Shown: positions 1 to 7,873 of the stretch, piece by piece | How positions within the stretch are numbered: the first letter of the stretch is position 1 | How the letters are laid out: the number at the start of each line of letters is the position of its first letter | NCBI GenBank assembly: GCA_046483505.1 | Contig: JAWODB010000033.1 | Coordinates: forward strand, 1-30,295 | Direction: 5' to 3' | Source of the DNA: BS750m-G62 sp046483505 | GTDB lineage: Bacteria; Planctomycetota; Phycisphaerae; FEN-1346 | Length of the DNA stretch: 30,295 nucleotides | The notes under the pieces: model-generated | Databases searched by the model: none | Seen by the model: the letters and a program-made list of their open reading frames with translations, nothing else | Told to the model about the DNA's origin: nothing | Made by a program: the position numbers and the translations under genes

Positions 1-152
1 GGACAAGGCCGGCCGTGCGCCGGGTGCCACGGCCGGCCTTGTCCGGCCGTGCGCCGGGTGCCACGGCCGGTCTTGTCCGGCCGGGAGATGCGCCGGGTGC
101 CACGGCCGGCCTTGTCCGGCCGTGCGCCGGGTAGCCATGGGTCCCTCATCCC
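1..152. repeat. Tandem hairpin repeat, 34 bp period, four units
   Basis: Four units begin at about 19, 53, 92 and 126. The period is 34 bp, except for one 39 bp spacing caused by a 5 bp insertion. Each unit reads gccgggtgccac followed by a hairpin with 9 bp arms cacggccgg / ccggccgtg and a 6 nt loop ccttgt or tcttgt. The array may continue left of the window. It lies downstream of the minus-strand gene ending at 209. It is the densest array of the 9+6+9 hairpin type seen at many other sites here. Confidence 0.85.
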
Positions 153-162
153 GCGCGGCGGG
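90..162. repeat. Direct repeat flanking the URO-D-like gene, copy 1
   Basis: This 73 bp segment matches 1538-1610 in the same orientation with three mismatches (110/1558, 115/1563, 138/1586). It contains one 9+6+9 hairpin plus the word gtagcc-gggtccctcatccc. Similarity continues leftward with a small indel. The two copies bracket the URO-D-like gene. Confidence 0.85.
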
Positions 163-180
163 CAAGACTGCCCGCCGCGC
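153..180 (-). terminator. 28-nt hairpin just downstream of the URO-D-like gene
   Basis: A perfect 11 bp stem gcgcggcgggc / gcccgccgcgc with a 6 nt loop lies 28 nt past the stop codon of the minus-strand gene. No T tract follows, so it is not a classical intrinsic terminator; a 3'-end role is inferred from position. The same 28-mer occurs at 18311-18338, also just past a stop codon. Confidence 0.45.
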
Positions 181-208
181 ATTCTTCCGTCCGCCGTGGC
201 CGCAGGCC

Positions 209-1483
209 CTACGCCGACATCTCCCCCCGAAACTCGGCGACGGCGTCGTAGAGGGCCTTGAGGTTCTCCGGCGGCGTGCGGGCCTGGACGTTGTGGATGG
301 TGTTGAAGACGTACCCCCCGCCGCGGCCGAAGATGCGCAGGCGCTCGCGGACCTGCCGGCGCACCTCCCCGGGCGTGCCGAACGGCAGCGTGTGCTGCGT
401 GTCCACGCCGCCGCCCCAGAACGTGACGCGGTCGCCGAAGCGGTCCTTGAGCCCCTGCGGGTCCATCCCCGCGGCCGAGCACTGGACCGGGTTCAGGATG
501 TCGAACCCGGCGTCGATGAAGTCCTCCAGCAGCGCCACGACGGACCCGCACGAGTGGATGAACGTCTTCCACGACGTGTTCGCGTGAATCCAGTCGTTCA
601 GCCGCTTGTGGTACGGCTTGTAGAGATCGCAATAGGCCTGGTTGCTGATGAACGGCCCCTGCTGGTGGCCGAAGTCCGTGCCGGTCATGTAGACGATATC
701 GACGTCGTCGCCGAGCGTCGCGTGGAACGTCTCGAGGTTCGAAAGGGCGATCGCGCACTGCCGCTCGAACACCTCCCGCACGTACGCCTTCCGGGTGACG
801 GTGCTGACGTACCACTCCTCGACGTCGCGGATGCCGCGCGGGTGCTTGAGGAACACCGCGGGCACGAGGGCGATGTCGCCCAGCGCCGTCCCGCCGAAGT
901 TGGCGAGGACGGCCTTGTCGGTCTCGGCGCGGATGCGGTCGACCTCCGCCCGGAAGTGGGCGAGGTCCGCGTCCGAGACGGGGCCGAACTCCTCGAGGTT
1001 GTCCTCCGGGTCCAGGTGGTCGTCGTCGATGGGCGGCTGGCGGACGATGGCGTCGAAGTAGAATCCGCCCTCGGGCATCCGGCCGCTCGGCGGGGCGGAC
1101 CGGTCGCCCTCCGGGTACATCAGGATGTCGCCGCTCGCGTCCGGCTCGGTGTTGAACCCCTCCGGCACGAGGACGGGCGTGCCGTCGAACGTGGTCCACG
1201 GCTTCCAGCCCTCGTTCGGGAAGCCGAACATGGTGGCCGTGGGGCCGACGCCCAGCACGTCGACGCCGAGGGCCTGGACCAGGTCCGGCGCGATCTCGCC
1301 GAGCATCTGGTACGGTTCGACGACCTTGACGGGCGCGGCGGGCTCGTCCAGCCCGAGCGCCTGCCGCAGCAGGTACACGCTGCTCACGTGCATGCCGGTG
1401 ACGGGGCTGGCGCCGAGGTCGAGGGGGACGCGGTCGGGCGGCTCGTGCGCCAGGGCCGTGCGGACGCGCTCGCGGGAGGTCAT
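209..1483 (-). CDS. URO-D superfamily protein (uroporphyrinogen decarboxylase-like / MtaA-CmuA-like methyltransferase)
   Basis: The 424-residue protein belongs to the URO-D fold superfamily, which includes haem-pathway UroD and zinc-dependent corrinoid:thiol methyltransferases. It opens MTSRERVRTALAHEPPDRVP, the usual N-terminus of the methyltransferase-like branch. It carries H310-S-C312-G, matching the H-x-C zinc-ligand pair of MtaA-type enzymes, and ends with the typical VFNTIHNVQ and TPPENL segments. A further Cys is C335. The start was chosen because AAGGAG sits 6 nt upstream; a second ATG directly against the Shine-Dalgarno is too close. No signal peptide is visible, so it is probably cytoplasmic. 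No corrinoid protein or reactivase is nearby, so the methyl donor is unknown. The gene sits between two near-identical ~73 bp direct repeats. Superfamily assignment is firm; the reaction is not. Confidence 0.88.
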   Translation of the reverse strand: MTSRERVRTALAHEPPDRVPLDLGASPVTGMHVSSVYLLRQALGLDEPAAPVKVVEPYQMLGEIAPDLVQALGVDVLGVGPTATMFGFPNEGWKPWTTFDGTPVLVPEGFNTEPDASGDILMYPEGDRSAPPSGRMPEGGFYFDAIVRQPPIDDDHLDPEDNLEEFGPVSDADLAHFRAEVDRIRAETDKAVLANFGGTALGDIALVPAVFLKHPRGIRDVEEWYVSTVTRKAYVREVFERQCAIALSNLETFHATLGDDVDIVYMTGTDFGHQQGPFISNQAYCDLYKPYHKRLNDWIHANTSWKTFIHSCGSVVALLEDFIDAGFDILNPVQCSAAGMDPQGLKDRFGDRVTFWGGGVDTQHTLPFGTPGEVRRQVRERLRIFGRGGGYVFNTIHNVQARTPPENLKALYDAVAEFRGEMSA

Positions 1484-1508
1484 GGACATCTCCTTATTGC
1501 CTGGGTGG

Positions 1509-1572
1509 CCCGGCCGGTCTTGTCCGGCCGGGATGAGGCGCCGGGTGCCACGGCCGGTCTTGCCCGGCCGTG
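1509..1572. repeat. Pair of 9+6+9 hairpins (CTTG-loop type)
   Basis: Hairpin 1 (1509-1532) has arms cccggccgg / ccggccggg and loop tcttgt. Hairpin 2 (1549-1572) has arms cacggccgg / ccggccgtg and loop tcttgc. The two stems differ by an internally compensated pair (C:G versus A:T) while the loop is kept. This pair, the 1601-1628 hairpin and the 130 bp element at 1666-1795 fill the 308 bp gap 1484-1791; no further gene is visible there. Confidence 0.8.
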
Positions 1573-1610
1573 CGCCGGGTAGCCACGGGTCCCTCATCCC
1601 GCGCGGCGGG
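1538..1610. repeat. Direct repeat flanking the URO-D-like gene, copy 2
   Basis: Partner of 90-162 (73 bp, three mismatches), lying upstream of the URO-D-like gene. The hairpin that follows each copy differs in loop: aagact after copy 1 (153-180), ttcccg after copy 2 (1601-1628, one stem mismatch). Confidence 0.85.
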
Positions 1611-1665
1611 TTTCCCGACCTGCCGCGCTTCCGCTCCGTCAGGGGCGGCCGGCTCGAACGGCTCG

Positions 1666-1795
1666 TTAACACTACAACGCTACGTTGGCCATTTGCGCGG
1701 TGGGTCTCCGCACCCACCGCGCTCGAAACGGTCTTTTTAGCGCTGCGCGGCGGGTACGGAGACCCGCCGCGCTCGAGTTAGCGTTGTAGTGTTAA
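1666..1795. repeat. 130 bp double-hairpin element, copy 1
   Basis: The outer 17 bp perfect inverted repeat is 1666-1682 and 1779-1795, starting ttaacactacaacgcta. Inside are two 28-nt hairpins, each 11+6+11. The first has stem gcgcggtgggt and loop ctccgc; the second has stem gcgcggcgggt and loop acggag. Other 130 bp copies are at 17692-17821 and 19776-19905. The terminal TTAA supplies the TAA stop codon of the sugar porter gene (1792-1794). Confidence 0.9.
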
Positions 1796-3204
1796 TCCAC
1801 CAGTTCCCGCTCGATCTGTTCCAGCGACTTGCCCTTCGTCTCGGGCAGCCGCGCCAGGATCACGACGAACCCCACGACGCAGATGCTCCCGTACAGCCAG
1901 AACGTGCCGTGCGCGCCCAGGAACCGATTCAGGAACGGGAACGTGAACGTCAGGGCCGTGCACCCGATCCAGAGGGCGACGACGGCCACGGCCACGGCCG
2001 CCCCGCGGATGCGGTTCGGGAAGATCTCCGAGACGATCACCCACGTGACCGGGGCCAGCGTCATGGCGTAGCACGCGATGGCCGAGACCACCAGCACCAG
2101 CATGTGCACGCCGCGGCTCTCGACGACGTACCCGGTGCCGAGGACGGCGTAGATGAGGGCGAGGCCGCCCGCCCCGATGAGCATCAGCCCCCGCCGGCCG
2201 AAGCGGTCCACCGTGAAGATCGCCACGAACGTGAACAGCAGGTTCACGATGCCCGTGACGACGATGTTGAACATGATGCCGCTGACGCCGTACCCCGCCG
2301 CCGCGAACACCTCCTGGGCATAGTTGAATATGACGTTGATGCCGCACCACTGCTGGAAGACGGCGAGGAAGACGCCCAGGGCGAGAATCTTCAGGAGCCT
2401 CGGCTCCAGCAGGTCACGGAAGTTGACCCGGGCGATCTCCTGCCCCTCGAGCGTGGCGCGGATGTCGGCCACCTCGGCCCGGGCGTACGCCTCGCCGCCC
2501 AGCCGGGCGAGGATGCGGCCGGCCTCGGCGTCGCGCCCGTACTTGACGAGCCACCGCGGGCTCTCCGGCACCAGCCACATCAGCAGGAAGAAGAGGAAGG
2601 CCGGCACGGTCTCGGCCCCGAACATCCACCGCCAGCCGACCTGGCCGTTCCAGGACTCGCGGATGAACGCCAGCGTGGCGTCGTCCGGGACGCGCTCGGC
2701 GAGAGAGTAGTTCACGATCTGGGCCGCCAGGATCCCGATCACGATCGTCAACTGGTTGATCGAAACAAACCGGCCGCGCGTCGCCGCCGGCGAGATCTCC
2801 GCGATGTACATCGGCGACAGGTTCGACGCCAGGCCGATGCCCACGCCGCCCAGCCACCGCAGGACGTTGAACCAGACGAAGTCCCACGCCAGCGCCGTCC
2901 CCACCGCGGAGACCGTGAAGAGCGCCCCCGAGACGATGAGCAGCCGCTTGCGGCCGAAGCGGTCGCTCAGCACGCCGGAAAGAATCGCCCCGAACACGCA
3001 CCCCACCAGGGCCGCGCTCATCGCCAGCCCCTGGTACAACTCGTGGCCGGTGATGCCGAAGTACGGCTCGTAGAACGGCTTGGCGCCGCCGATGACGACC
3101 CAGTCGTAGCCGAACAGGAGTCCGCCCATCGCCGCCACCAGGCAGATGAGCCAGAGCAGCGCCATGTGGTAGGACGCGGCGGGGCGCGGTGCGGGCTCGG
3201 TCAT
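1792..3204 (-). CDS. MFS sugar porter (XylE/AraE/GLUT-like proton symporter)
   Basis: This 470-residue inner-membrane transporter has the full sugar porter signature set: GGLLFGYD (27-34) in helix 1, DRFGRKR (81-87) in the loop after helix 2, YIAEISP (133-139), RGRFVSINQL (143-152), PESPRWL (213-219), a second DRFGRRG in the C-terminal half, and PETKGKSLEQIE near the end. The hydrophobic pattern fits 12 transmembrane segments and the length is normal. NQLTIVIG matches the substrate-contacting NQLxIxxG segment of helix 5 in the family. GGGAGG precedes the ATG. It probably imports a monosaccharide released by the neighbouring hydrolases; which one cannot be read from sequence. It follows the GH2 gene after 155 nt filled with hairpins. 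Its stop codon lies inside the repeat element at 1666-1795, so the original C-terminus may have been slightly different. Confidence 0.95.
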   Translation of the reverse strand: MTEPAPRPAASYHMALLWLICLVAAMGGLLFGYDWVVIGGAKPFYEPYFGITGHELYQGLAMSAALVGCVFGAILSGVLSDRFGRKRLLIVSGALFTVSAVGTALAWDFVWFNVLRWLGGVGIGLASNLSPMYIAEISPAATRGRFVSINQLTIVIGILAAQIVNYSLAERVPDDATLAFIRESWNGQVGWRWMFGAETVPAFLFFLLMWLVPESPRWLVKYGRDAEAGRILARLGGEAYARAEVADIRATLEGQEIARVNFRDLLEPRLLKILALGVFLAVFQQWCGINVIFNYAQEVFAAAGYGVSGIMFNIVVTGIVNLLFTFVAIFTVDRFGRRGLMLIGAGGLALIYAVLGTGYVVESRGVHMLVLVVSAIACYAMTLAPVTWVIVSEIFPNRIRGAAVAVAVVALWIGCTALTFTFPFLNRFLGAHGTFWLYGSICVVGFVVILARLPETKGKSLEQIERELVD

Positions 3205-3245
3205 GGGCCCTCCCTGTTCCCTGTGCTACCCGGCGGACCGGGTGG

Positions 3246-3302
3246 CCCGGTTGGCTTGTCCAACCGGGTCGATCGGCTTCCCGGCCGGACAAGCCGGCCG
3301 GG
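3246..3302. repeat. Pair of 9+5+9 hairpins with complementary loops
   Basis: Hairpin 1 (3246-3268) has arms cccggttgg / ccaaccggg and loop cttgt. Hairpin 2 (3280-3302) has arms cccggccgg / ccggccggg and loop acaag. The loops are reverse complements, while the stems differ at two positions that are each compensated within the hairpin. Confidence 0.85.
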
Positions 3303-3313
3303 CCACACATGCC

Positions 3314-3353
3314 GGGTGCCACGCTTTCCGAGCAGCGCGAAAGCGTGCCACCC
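3314..3353. repeat. gggtggc/gctttcgc hairpin element, single-hairpin form
   Basis: A 40 bp reduced copy of the ~88 bp gctttcgc double-hairpin family. It has outer gggtg..caccc, one hairpin cacgctttcc / gcgaaagcgtg with a slightly decayed stem, and ends 6 nt past the GH2 stop codon. Confidence 0.75.
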
Positions 3354-3359
3354 GCCACG

Positions 3360-6233
3360 TCAGTCCTTCACGAGCCCCCGCACCTGGTCCAGCGTCACGG
3401 CGTGCGCCGGGGCGAACGCGTCGGACGCCGCGTACGTCAGCAGGCTGTGCCGCATCTGCCGGGCCACGGGACGGTTTTCCAGGTCCGTGACCAGGTCGAT
3501 GGACGTGACGAGCAGCCGCCCCTGGCCCACCTTCGCCTCGAACACGAGGCCCAGCCGCTTCGGGTCGAACCAGTCCGGCACGACCTGGACGATGGGCCTG
3601 AGGTCCGGCGGCATCCCGTCCAGCACCATGGCCGAGGCGTGGCGCACCAGGTCCCACCACTGCCAGGTCGTGTGCGACTCGGTGGGGAACTTCTCGAGGG
3701 CCGGGTGCTCCGGGTCGCACAGCAGGCCCAGGGTGTGCGGCGCCTGGCCGCCCGTCCAGGCGGTGTTCCAGAAGATGGGCGTGAACCCGAGTGCCACGTC
3801 CGTCTTCACGCGCCCGGGCGGGACCATGAGGACGACGCGGCCGCCTTCGGCCAGGCGCGTGGCCGCCGCCCCCTCCAGGTCGCGCACCAGCAGGACGCCG
3901 TCCGGCGCGCGGGTGTCGATCGACTCGGGGTAGATCCACAGGTCCCAATGGTTCTGGACCCGGGTCCCCTCCAGGCCGACGACGAACCGCAGCCGCTGAG
4001 CCCGCGTGAACGCCCGCAGCCGCAGCAGGCAGTACGAAACGTGCGTGACCGTGCCGGTGGGCACCCGCCACGGGTCGAACGTGCCGGAGGCGACGGCGTT
4101 GCCGGACTCGGCCTCCAGGCGCCACTCGAGTTCGGCGTCGATGTCGTCCGGCCCGTAGTGGGCCACGTACAGGTGCGGGCGGAACCAGTCGCCCGCCGTG
4201 TAGATGCGTTTCTCGATCCGCACGAGCGGCACCGTGGGGCCGCAGAACCGCCGGTACGCCTCCGGCGTCATGTACGGCTTGGGGTCCCAGAACGGGTCGA
4301 GCACGCCCACCAGGGCCGTGCCCTGCCCCGGGAAGTCGTGCAGGTCGAGCAACTGGAACCCGCCGAAGCCGGGCGTCCGCAGGGCCGACTCCACCTCCTC
4401 CTTGTAGCAGCGCATCTGGAGCCGGCCGGACGCCATCAGGAAGTCGCGGGCCTGGTCGCCCATGTGGGCCTTCTCCAGAAACTCGCGGAAGATCTTGAAG
4501 TTTCGAGGCTTCAGGACACCCGTATACTTCTCGATCTCCTCAAAGTTCGGGTACGCGCACCACTGGCCGATCTCGTGGCCGACGACCGGCACGTCGTGCC
4601 GCGCGACGACCTCGCGGTAATCGGTCCGCGTCTCGGGCGGCCGGGCGTTCAGGCGGTCCTTCAGCCCCTCGCCCCACTGGTGGATGCGCGGGGCCGGCGT
4701 CACGTGGAACTGGTTCTCGGGAATCGGCGGCCACCCCGACCCGCCCGTGTACAGCCGCCGCGGGTCCGTCTCCTTGCAGTGCGTGACCCACGGGCCGAGG
4801 AAGGCGGCCCCGCGCCCCGGGCCGCCCGGCTCGTTGCCGTAGGCCATCAGGAGGAACGACGGATGGTTGCCGTAGGCCCGCCGGATGCGGTCCGTCTCGG
4901 CGTAAATGTATTTGTCGATGGGTTTGCCCCGGCCGACGGCGGTCCAGAACGGTCCCTCCGCCTGGAGAGTGAAGCCGAGTTCGTCGGCGGCCGTGAACGC
5001 CGCCTCCGGCGGGCACCACGAGTGGAACCGCATGTGGTTCAGCCCGCACGCCTGGCACCGGCGGATGATGCGCTTCCACGCCTCCACGTCCGTCGGCGGG
5101 TAGCCCGTCTTCGGGAAGATGCAGCACTCCAGCGTGCCGCGCAAAAACAGCGGCCGCCCGTTCAGCACCAACTGCGTGCCGCGCGCCCGGATCTCCCGCA
5201 GGCCGAACACCACCTCCCGCCGGTCGGTGCCCGCCTCGCCGGCCTCCAGCGTCACGGTCATGCGATAGAGGGCCGGGTGGAACTCGTCCCATTCCTGCGC
5301 CTCCGCCCCGAGCGGATAGAGGAGTGTGACGGCCGTCCGGTCGTCGGCGCTGCGGGCGACCGTTTCGCTCGCCGCCGCCGGGTCGTGGGCCGTCTCGGTA
5401 TTCGTCGCGACGGCGTCGAGACGGACGGTGTCGCGGCCGGCCTTGCCGGTCGCATTGCCGAGGACCATCTCGACCCGCACCTGCCGCGCCGCCACGTCCG
5501 GGTACACCTGGAGGTCCTCGATCCAGACGGGCGGCCCGGCGCGGAGGTCGATCCGCCCGATGATGCCGTTCCAGTTCGACTGCGTGTGGTCCGTGACGCT
5601 GTGGGCGTTGCGGCCCACGTTCACGTGCATCCGATTATCGACACGGATTGTCAGGCGGTGCGACCCCGGCGCGAGGTGCGCCGTCAGGTCGTATTCGTGC
5701 GGCACGGAGAGCGAGTCGCGCGAACCGGCCTTCGTCCCGTCCACCCACACGGTCGTCGTCCAGTGGCACCGCTGGAGGTGGAGGACGATGCGCCGGCCGT
5801 TCCAGCCCTCCGGCACCGCGACCGTCCGCTGGTACCACGCGGGGCCGACGTAATGCGTCGCGGGCTGGAGCCAGAACGGCACCTTCACGTTGCCCGGCTT
5901 GCGATACGGCGCGTAGCGGTCGGCGTTGAACCACGAGCGGTCCTTGATGCCGCCCGTCCACTTCGTCTCGGTCGAGACATCGCGGCCGAAGCCCTGTTCC
6001 TGGAGGGAGCCGGGCAGGCGGATGCGGTCCGGCAGGTCGTCCTTGAACCATTCGTCGCGGACGCCCGCGTCGTCCGGGTCGAGCCGGAACCGCCACTCGC
6101 CCGCGAGGGAGCGCACAGACCGGGCCGCCTCGTCCGTCGCGACGGCGCCGGACGCCGCCGGGCCGTCGGCCGCGACCAGCACCGGCAGGCAGGCGACAGC
6201 GAGCATGGCACGTGTCATCGAGGTACGGCCCAT
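3360..6233 (-). CDS. GH2-family glycoside hydrolase (beta-galactosidase/beta-glucuronidase-like), exported
   Basis: The 957-residue protein has an N-terminal signal sequence (about 1-29). A jelly-roll sugar-binding domain (about 40-240, with GEWRFRLDP and VPHEYDLTAHLAPG) and an Ig-like domain (about 240-350) follow. The GH2 TIM barrel starts at LVLNGRPLFLRG (356-366). GLNHMRFHSW (397-406) matches the family signature, and the acid/base is E468 in AYGNEPGG. The likely nucleophile is E554 in VVGHEIGQW. About 400 further residues form C-terminal beta domains. The start has AAAGGA 7 nt upstream, inside the end of the sulfatase gene. The 12 nt gap to that gene implies one transcript and joint action on a sulfated glycan. 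The sugar specificity is not determinable by eye. Confidence 0.9.
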   Translation of the reverse strand: MGRTSMTRAMLAVACLPVLVAADGPAASGAVATDEAARSVRSLAGEWRFRLDPDDAGVRDEWFKDDLPDRIRLPGSLQEQGFGRDVSTETKWTGGIKDRSWFNADRYAPYRKPGNVKVPFWLQPATHYVGPAWYQRTVAVPEGWNGRRIVLHLQRCHWTTTVWVDGTKAGSRDSLSVPHEYDLTAHLAPGSHRLTIRVDNRMHVNVGRNAHSVTDHTQSNWNGIIGRIDLRAGPPVWIEDLQVYPDVAARQVRVEMVLGNATGKAGRDTVRLDAVATNTETAHDPAAASETVARSADDRTAVTLLYPLGAEAQEWDEFHPALYRMTVTLEAGEAGTDRREVVFGLREIRARGTQLVLNGRPLFLRGTLECCIFPKTGYPPTDVEAWKRIIRRCQACGLNHMRFHSWCPPEAAFTAADELGFTLQAEGPFWTAVGRGKPIDKYIYAETDRIRRAYGNHPSFLLMAYGNEPGGPGRGAAFLGPWVTHCKETDPRRLYTGGSGWPPIPENQFHVTPAPRIHQWGEGLKDRLNARPPETRTDYREVVARHDVPVVGHEIGQWCAYPNFEEIEKYTGVLKPRNFKIFREFLEKAHMGDQARDFLMASGRLQMRCYKEEVESALRTPGFGGFQLLDLHDFPGQGTALVGVLDPFWDPKPYMTPEAYRRFCGPTVPLVRIEKRIYTAGDWFRPHLYVAHYGPDDIDAELEWRLEAESGNAVASGTFDPWRVPTGTVTHVSYCLLRLRAFTRAQRLRFVVGLEGTRVQNHWDLWIYPESIDTRAPDGVLLVRDLEGAAATRLAEGGRVVLMVPPGRVKTDVALGFTPIFWNTAWTGGQAPHTLGLLCDPEHPALEKFPTESHTTWQWWDLVRHASAMVLDGMPPDLRPIVQVVPDWFDPKRLGLVFEAKVGQGRLLVTSIDLVTDLENRPVARQMRHSLLTYAASDAFAPAHAVTLDQVRGLVKD

Positions 6234-6245
6234 GGAGTCGTCCTT

Positions 6246-7745
6246 TCAGCGCCGCGGTTTGCCGGGTTCGTACCGCTGGTTGACGGTCGGCATCTTCGCG
6301 CCCGTCGCCTCCCGCCACGCCACGAGTTTCGCGTGGAGGTCCTTCGCGCGGTCCGGGTGCGCGGCGGCGAGGTCCCGCGTCTCGCCGGGGTCGTCCCGCA
6401 GATGGTAGAGTTCGAGCCGCCCGTCCTCGTACCACTCGATGAGTTTCCACGGCCCGTCGCGGACGGCCCCGCCGGGCGCCCCGCCCTGGTTCCCGTAATG
6501 CGGATAATGCCAGAACAGGGGGCCGCGGTCCATCGGCCGCCCTTCGAGCAGCGGCCGCAGGCTGACGCCGTCGGTGTGCTGCTCGGGTCGCAGCGGCAGG
6601 CCCGCCAGGTCGAGGATCGTCGGATAGAAATCCGTGCTGATGACCGGCTCCGTGCACACGCTGCCCGGCCGCGTGAGGCCGGGCACCCGGACGAGCATCG
6701 GCTCGCGGATGCCGCCCTCGTAGAGCCATCCCTTGCCGGCCCGCAGCGGCACGTTGGCCGTCGGATGGCCCTCGCTGGTCGCCAGCCCCCCGTTGTCCGA
6801 CATGAAGAAGACAACCGTGTCGTCCGCCAGGCCGAGCCGCTCGAGCCGCTCGAGCACGATGCCGACGGCCGTATCCATCGCCTCGACCATCCCGGCGTAG
6901 ACGGCGTGGTTCTGGACGAGGCGGACCTTGCGTTCGCCCTCCCGGCCCCACTGCGTGTCGGGGGCATCGGCGGCCTTGGCGCGGTACTTGTCCCGCAGCG
7001 CCTCCGTGGTCATGAGCGGCGTGTGGACGGAGTAGAACGAGAGGTACGCCAGGAACGGCTCCTCGCGATGGGCCTCGATGAAGTCGGCGGTCTCGCGGCC
7101 GAGGCGCAGCGGCAGATGCTCGCCCGGCGGGCCGTCCGCCAGCCGCGGGTTGCCGTAGGGGGAGAAGTACTTCTTCCCCCCGTACGGCCCGCCGCGCTCG
7201 ATGCCGCCCTCGTTCACGTCGAAGCCCTGGTCCTCGGGCCAGAACCCCTCCGGCCCCAGGTGCCACTTGCCCGCGAAGAACGTGGCGTAACCGGCCTGCT
7301 TCAGGGCCTCGGCCAGGGTGACCTCGTTGTGCGTCAAGCGGTCGCGGTACGGGGCGGGCAGCAGCCGCGTGTTCCGCCGCCACTGCTCCGGCTGGTTCCG
7401 GCCGGCCGGGTTGATGTAGTCGGTGACGCCGGTCCGCGCGGGGTACTTGCCGGCCATGATGCTCGCGCGCGTGGGCGAACAGACCGGGCAGGCGGCGTAG
7501 GCATCGGTGAACATCATGCCGGTGGCCCGCAGGCCGTCGACGTGCGGCGTCTCGTAGAACGTGGAACCGAAGCAGCCGAGGTCCTTCCACCCCAGGTCGT
7601 CGGCGAGGATAAAGAGGACGTTGGGCTTGCGCGTCGGCTCGGCGGCGCGGGCCCGGCAGGAGAGGCCCGTCGCGGCCGCCGCCGCGCCGGCGGCGCTCGC
7701 CGCGAGACTTCGAAGAAACGTGCGACGGGTGACGGTGCGTCGCAT
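6246..7745 (-). CDS. Formylglycine-dependent sulfatase (type I, arylsulfatase-like), Tat-exported
   Basis: This 499-residue type I sulfatase hydrolyses sulfate esters, probably outside the cytoplasm. The N-terminus RRTFLRSLAASAAGAA is a twin-arginine signal. PNVLFILADDLG (41-52) gives the metal-binding Asp pair D49/D50. C89-S-P-T-R is the sulfatase signature, in which C89 is converted to formylglycine. GKWHLG (K160, H162) and SDNGG (D317, N318) supply other active-site residues. The C-terminal segment with LYHLRDDPGETRDLA is the standard sulfatase ending. GGAAGGAG lies 7 nt before the ATG. A separate formylglycine-generating enzyme would be needed and is not in the window. It leads a two-gene unit with the GH2 gene. 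The substrate is unknown; the neighbouring galactosidase-type enzymes suggest a sulfated galactan or similar glycan. Confidence 0.95.
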   Translation of the reverse strand: MRRTVTRRTFLRSLAASAAGAAAAATGLSCRARAAEPTRKPNVLFILADDLGWKDLGCFGSTFYETPHVDGLRATGMMFTDAYAACPVCSPTRASIMAGKYPARTGVTDYINPAGRNQPEQWRRNTRLLPAPYRDRLTHNEVTLAEALKQAGYATFFAGKWHLGPEGFWPEDQGFDVNEGGIERGGPYGGKKYFSPYGNPRLADGPPGEHLPLRLGRETADFIEAHREEPFLAYLSFYSVHTPLMTTEALRDKYRAKAADAPDTQWGREGERKVRLVQNHAVYAGMVEAMDTAVGIVLERLERLGLADDTVVFFMSDNGGLATSEGHPTANVPLRAGKGWLYEGGIREPMLVRVPGLTRPGSVCTEPVISTDFYPTILDLAGLPLRPEQHTDGVSLRPLLEGRPMDRGPLFWHYPHYGNQGGAPGGAVRDGPWKLIEWYEDGRLELYHLRDDPGETRDLAAAHPDRAKDLHAKLVAWREATGAKMPTVNQRYEPGKPRR

Positions 7746-7770
7746 CGGCCTGCTCCTTCCTCATTCGCGC

Positions 7771-7858
7771 GGGTGGCATGCTTTCGCGCTGTTGCGAAAG
7801 CATGGGATTTCGGCGCCGCAGGCACACGCTTTCGCAACATCGCGAAAGCGTGCCACCC
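7771..7858. repeat. 88 bp gctttcgc double-hairpin element (intact)
   Basis: Outer gggtggc / gccaccc encloses two perfect 11+6+11 hairpins. Hairpin 1 has stem catgctttcgc / gcgaaagcatg and loop gctgtt. Hairpin 2 has stem cacgctttcgc / gcgaaagcgtg and loop aacatc. One uses a T:A pair, the other C:G, at stem position 3. It fills the gap between the alpha-galactosidase stop and the sulfatase start. Confidence 0.92.
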
Positions 7859-7873
7859 GGCAGGCGCGGCGCC

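Noticed and set aside
1..152. CRISPR array
   Set aside because: Units are contiguous 34 bp tandem repeats without unique spacers, and no cas genes are nearby. The same applies to 21962-22329.
153..180. Classical Rho-independent terminator
   Set aside because: The hairpin is strong, but no T run follows on either strand; the 3'-end role is kept only as a low-confidence inference.
209..1483. HemE (haem pathway uroporphyrinogen decarboxylase)
   Set aside because: The H-x-C-G motif and methyltransferase-like N-terminus fit the MtaA/CmuA-like branch better, and no other haem genes are nearby.
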